Shown: piece after piece, positions 5,871 through 7,203 of the stretch
Position numbering within the stretch: position 1 is the first letter of the stretch
Layout: the number at the start of each line of letters is the position of its first letter
Origin: JAMXLO01 sp041487355
GTDB taxonomy: Bacteria; Pseudomonadota; Alphaproteobacteria; Acetobacterales; Acetobacteraceae
Assembly: GCA_041487355.1 (NCBI GenBank)
Contig: JBGPND010000241.1
Coordinates: forward strand, 1-7,203
DNA length: 7,203 nucleotides
Direction of reading: 5' to 3'
The notes under the pieces: generated by a model
Told to the model about the DNA's origin: nothing
What the model saw: only the letters and a program-made list of their open reading frames with translations
Database searches by the model: none
Made by a program: the position numbers and the translations under genes

Positions 5871-7203
5871 TCAGGCGCCGTCGGGCTGCAGGATGCCAGC
5901 GCGCGGGGTCGCCGCGTGTTCCTTCAGGACCGAGTCGCTGCCCGGATCGATCTCCTTCAGCAGCACGTCATAGCCCCACAGGTCGGCGAGGTGCTGCAGC
6001 ACGAACCTTGCGTCCCGTTCTTCCAGCAGCACGCGGTTCAGCGCGCGGTGATGCAGGATCAGGCGCCGGTCGCCCGCCAGATTGACATCCACCACCTGGA
6101 TGTCGGGCAGCGTCCAGGCGATGTCGTATTGCCGTGCCAGCGCCCGCTGGATTTTGCGATAGCCACGCTCGTCGTGGATCGCCTCGACGCGCAGACTCGG
6201 TTCGTTCGCATCGTCCAGCACATGGAACAGGCCGAACTCGCGGATCAGCCGCGGACTGAGGAACTGCAGGATGAAGCTCTCGTCCCGGTAGTTCGCCCAC
6301 ACGTCACGCAGCACCGCCATGGGATCGGCGGCACCGGCGATGGCAGGGAACCAGTTCTGGTCCTCGGCCGTCGGCTCCGTGCAGATGCGCTCGATGTCGC
6401 GCATCATGGCAAAGCCGAGCGCATAGGGATTGATGCCTGAATAGCGCGGATCGTCGAACTCCGGCTGGAACACCACGTTGGTGTGCGAACGGAGGAACTC
6501 CACCATGTTGCCGTCGGTCAGCAGCCCCTTCTGGTGCAGGCGCTGCATGATCTGGTAGTGCACGTAGGTGGCGCAGCCTTCGTTCATCACCTTGGTCTGC
6601 GACTGCGGATAGAAATACTGCGCGATGATGCGGACGATGCGCAGCACCTCGCGCTGCCAGGGCTGCAGGCGCGGCGCGGTCTTCTCCAGGAAATACAGCA
6701 GGTTTTCCTGCGGCAGTTGCAGCAGCGCGCGGCGGCGATCCTCGGCGGTCTGGTCCGACTTTTCCACTTCCTTGCCGGGCAGGGTGCGCCACAGATCGTT
6801 GAACACCCGCTCCTCGTGCTCGCGCCGCTCGCGCTCGCGCTGCTCTTCGGAGCGCAGATCGGCCGCACGTGGACGCGGATAGCGGTGCACGCCGTGGCTC
6901 ATCAGCGCGTGCGCGGCATCCAGCAGGCGTTCCACCTGCGCCTCGCCATAGCGCTCCTCGCAATGGGCGATGTAGCCGCGGGCGAATTCCAGGTAGTCGA
7001 GGATGCCGTCGGCATCGGTCCACTGCTTGAACAGGTAGTTGTTCTTGAAGAAGTGGTTGTGGCCGAACGCAGCGTGGGCGATCACCAGCGTCTGCATCGT
7101 GGCCGTGTTCTCCTCCATGATGTAGCTGATGCATGGATTGGAGTTGATCACGATCTCATACGCCAGGCCCTGCATGCCGGCGCGATACATCGCCTCGTTG
7201 CGG
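5871..7203 (-). CDS. SpoVR/YcgB-family protein, N-terminus outside window
   Basis: This is a SpoVR-family protein, named after the Bacillus stage V sporulation protein R; E. coli YcgB is the proteobacterial relative. The biochemical function is not established. Visible family blocks, numbered from the methionine at 7190: GLAYEIVINSNPC (8-20), IMEENT (24-29), AHAAFGHNHFFKNNYLF (38-54), SHGVHRYPRPR (98-108), YFYPQSQTKVMNEGCATYVHY (182-202, shown only by its key parts FYPQSQTK and NEGCATYVHY), then SHTNVVFQPEFDDPRYSGIN and PYALGF, and ESFILQFLSPRL. The frame stays open to the right edge, reading RNEA before that methionine, so the ATG at 7190 is internal; by comparison with relatives of about 500 residues, some 60-70 residues are missing. 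A charged Glu/Arg segment (about 114-128) is likely helical. The C-terminus and stop look natural. In many Proteobacteria the gene follows prkA and a yeaH-like gene, which would lie to the right of this window. Confidence 0.94.
   Translation of the reverse strand, partial: RNEAMYRAGMQGLAYEIVINSNPCISYIMEENTATMQTLVIAHAAFGHNHFFKNNYLFKQWTDADGILDYLEFARGYIAHCEERYGEAQVERLLDAAHALMSHGVHRYPRPRAADLRSEEQRERERREHEERVFNDLWRTLPGKEVEKSDQTAEDRRRALLQLPQENLLYFLEKTAPRLQPWQREVLRIVRIIAQYFYPQSQTKVMNEGCATYVHYQIMQRLHQKGLLTDGNMVEFLRSHTNVVFQPEFDDPRYSGINPYALGFAMMRDIERICTEPTAEDQNWFPAIAGAADPMAVLRDVWANYRDESFILQFLSPRLIREFGLFHVLDDANEPSLRVEAIHDERGYRKIQRALARQYDIAWTLPDIQVVDVNLAGDRRLILHHRALNRVLLEERDARFVLQHLADLWGYDVLLKEIDPGSDSVLKEHAATPRAGILQPDGA

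Noticed and set aside
6304..7134. Minus-strand 276-codon frame overlapping the SpoVR gene
   Set aside because: It is an out-of-frame shadow on the same strand; the SpoVR frame is continuous with clear family motifs.

Overview
The window is a stretch of very GC-rich bacterial chromosome with densely packed genes and long spurious open frames on both strands. The gene families and the intergenic palindromes with arms of the type tgtcattgcgag...gcaatctcg fit an alphaproteobacterium; Rhodospirillales/Acetobacteraceae is a guess. I see no phage genes, transposase, RNA gene or CRISPR array. This looks like ordinary chromosomal sequence, not an obvious new system.

Layout: (1) Positions 1-468, plus strand: the C-terminal end of a hydantoinase B / 5-oxoprolinase-type subunit, cut by the window edge. 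(2) 470-3406 (or from 443), plus strand: a large AsmA-family envelope protein that starts at or inside the end of the hydantoinase gene, so the two are probably cotranscribed. (3) 3452-4846, minus strand: a 464-residue polytopic membrane protein, possibly a transporter of the ion-transporter (IT/DctM-like) type, substrate unknown; it converges on the AsmA gene across 45 bp. (4) 4847-5031: a divergent intergenic region holding a perfect 37-bp inverted repeat (4857-4950). (5) 5032-5676, plus strand: a flavin-reductase-like FMN-binding split-barrel protein. (6) 5677-5870: a convergent intergenic region holding a second, imperfect copy of the same palindrome family (5758-5833). (7) 5871-7203, minus strand: a SpoVR/YcgB-family protein whose N-terminus lies outside the window.

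The genes do not form one obvious pathway. The hydantoinase end and the AsmA gene are one transcription unit by position only. The membrane protein and the flavin protein are divergent. The SpoVR gene probably belongs to a unit continuing to the right, where prkA and a yeaH-like gene often lie in Proteobacteria. The most notable non-coding signal is the pair of related palindromes bracketing the flavin-reductase gene; one abuts the ribosome-binding region of the membrane-protein gene.
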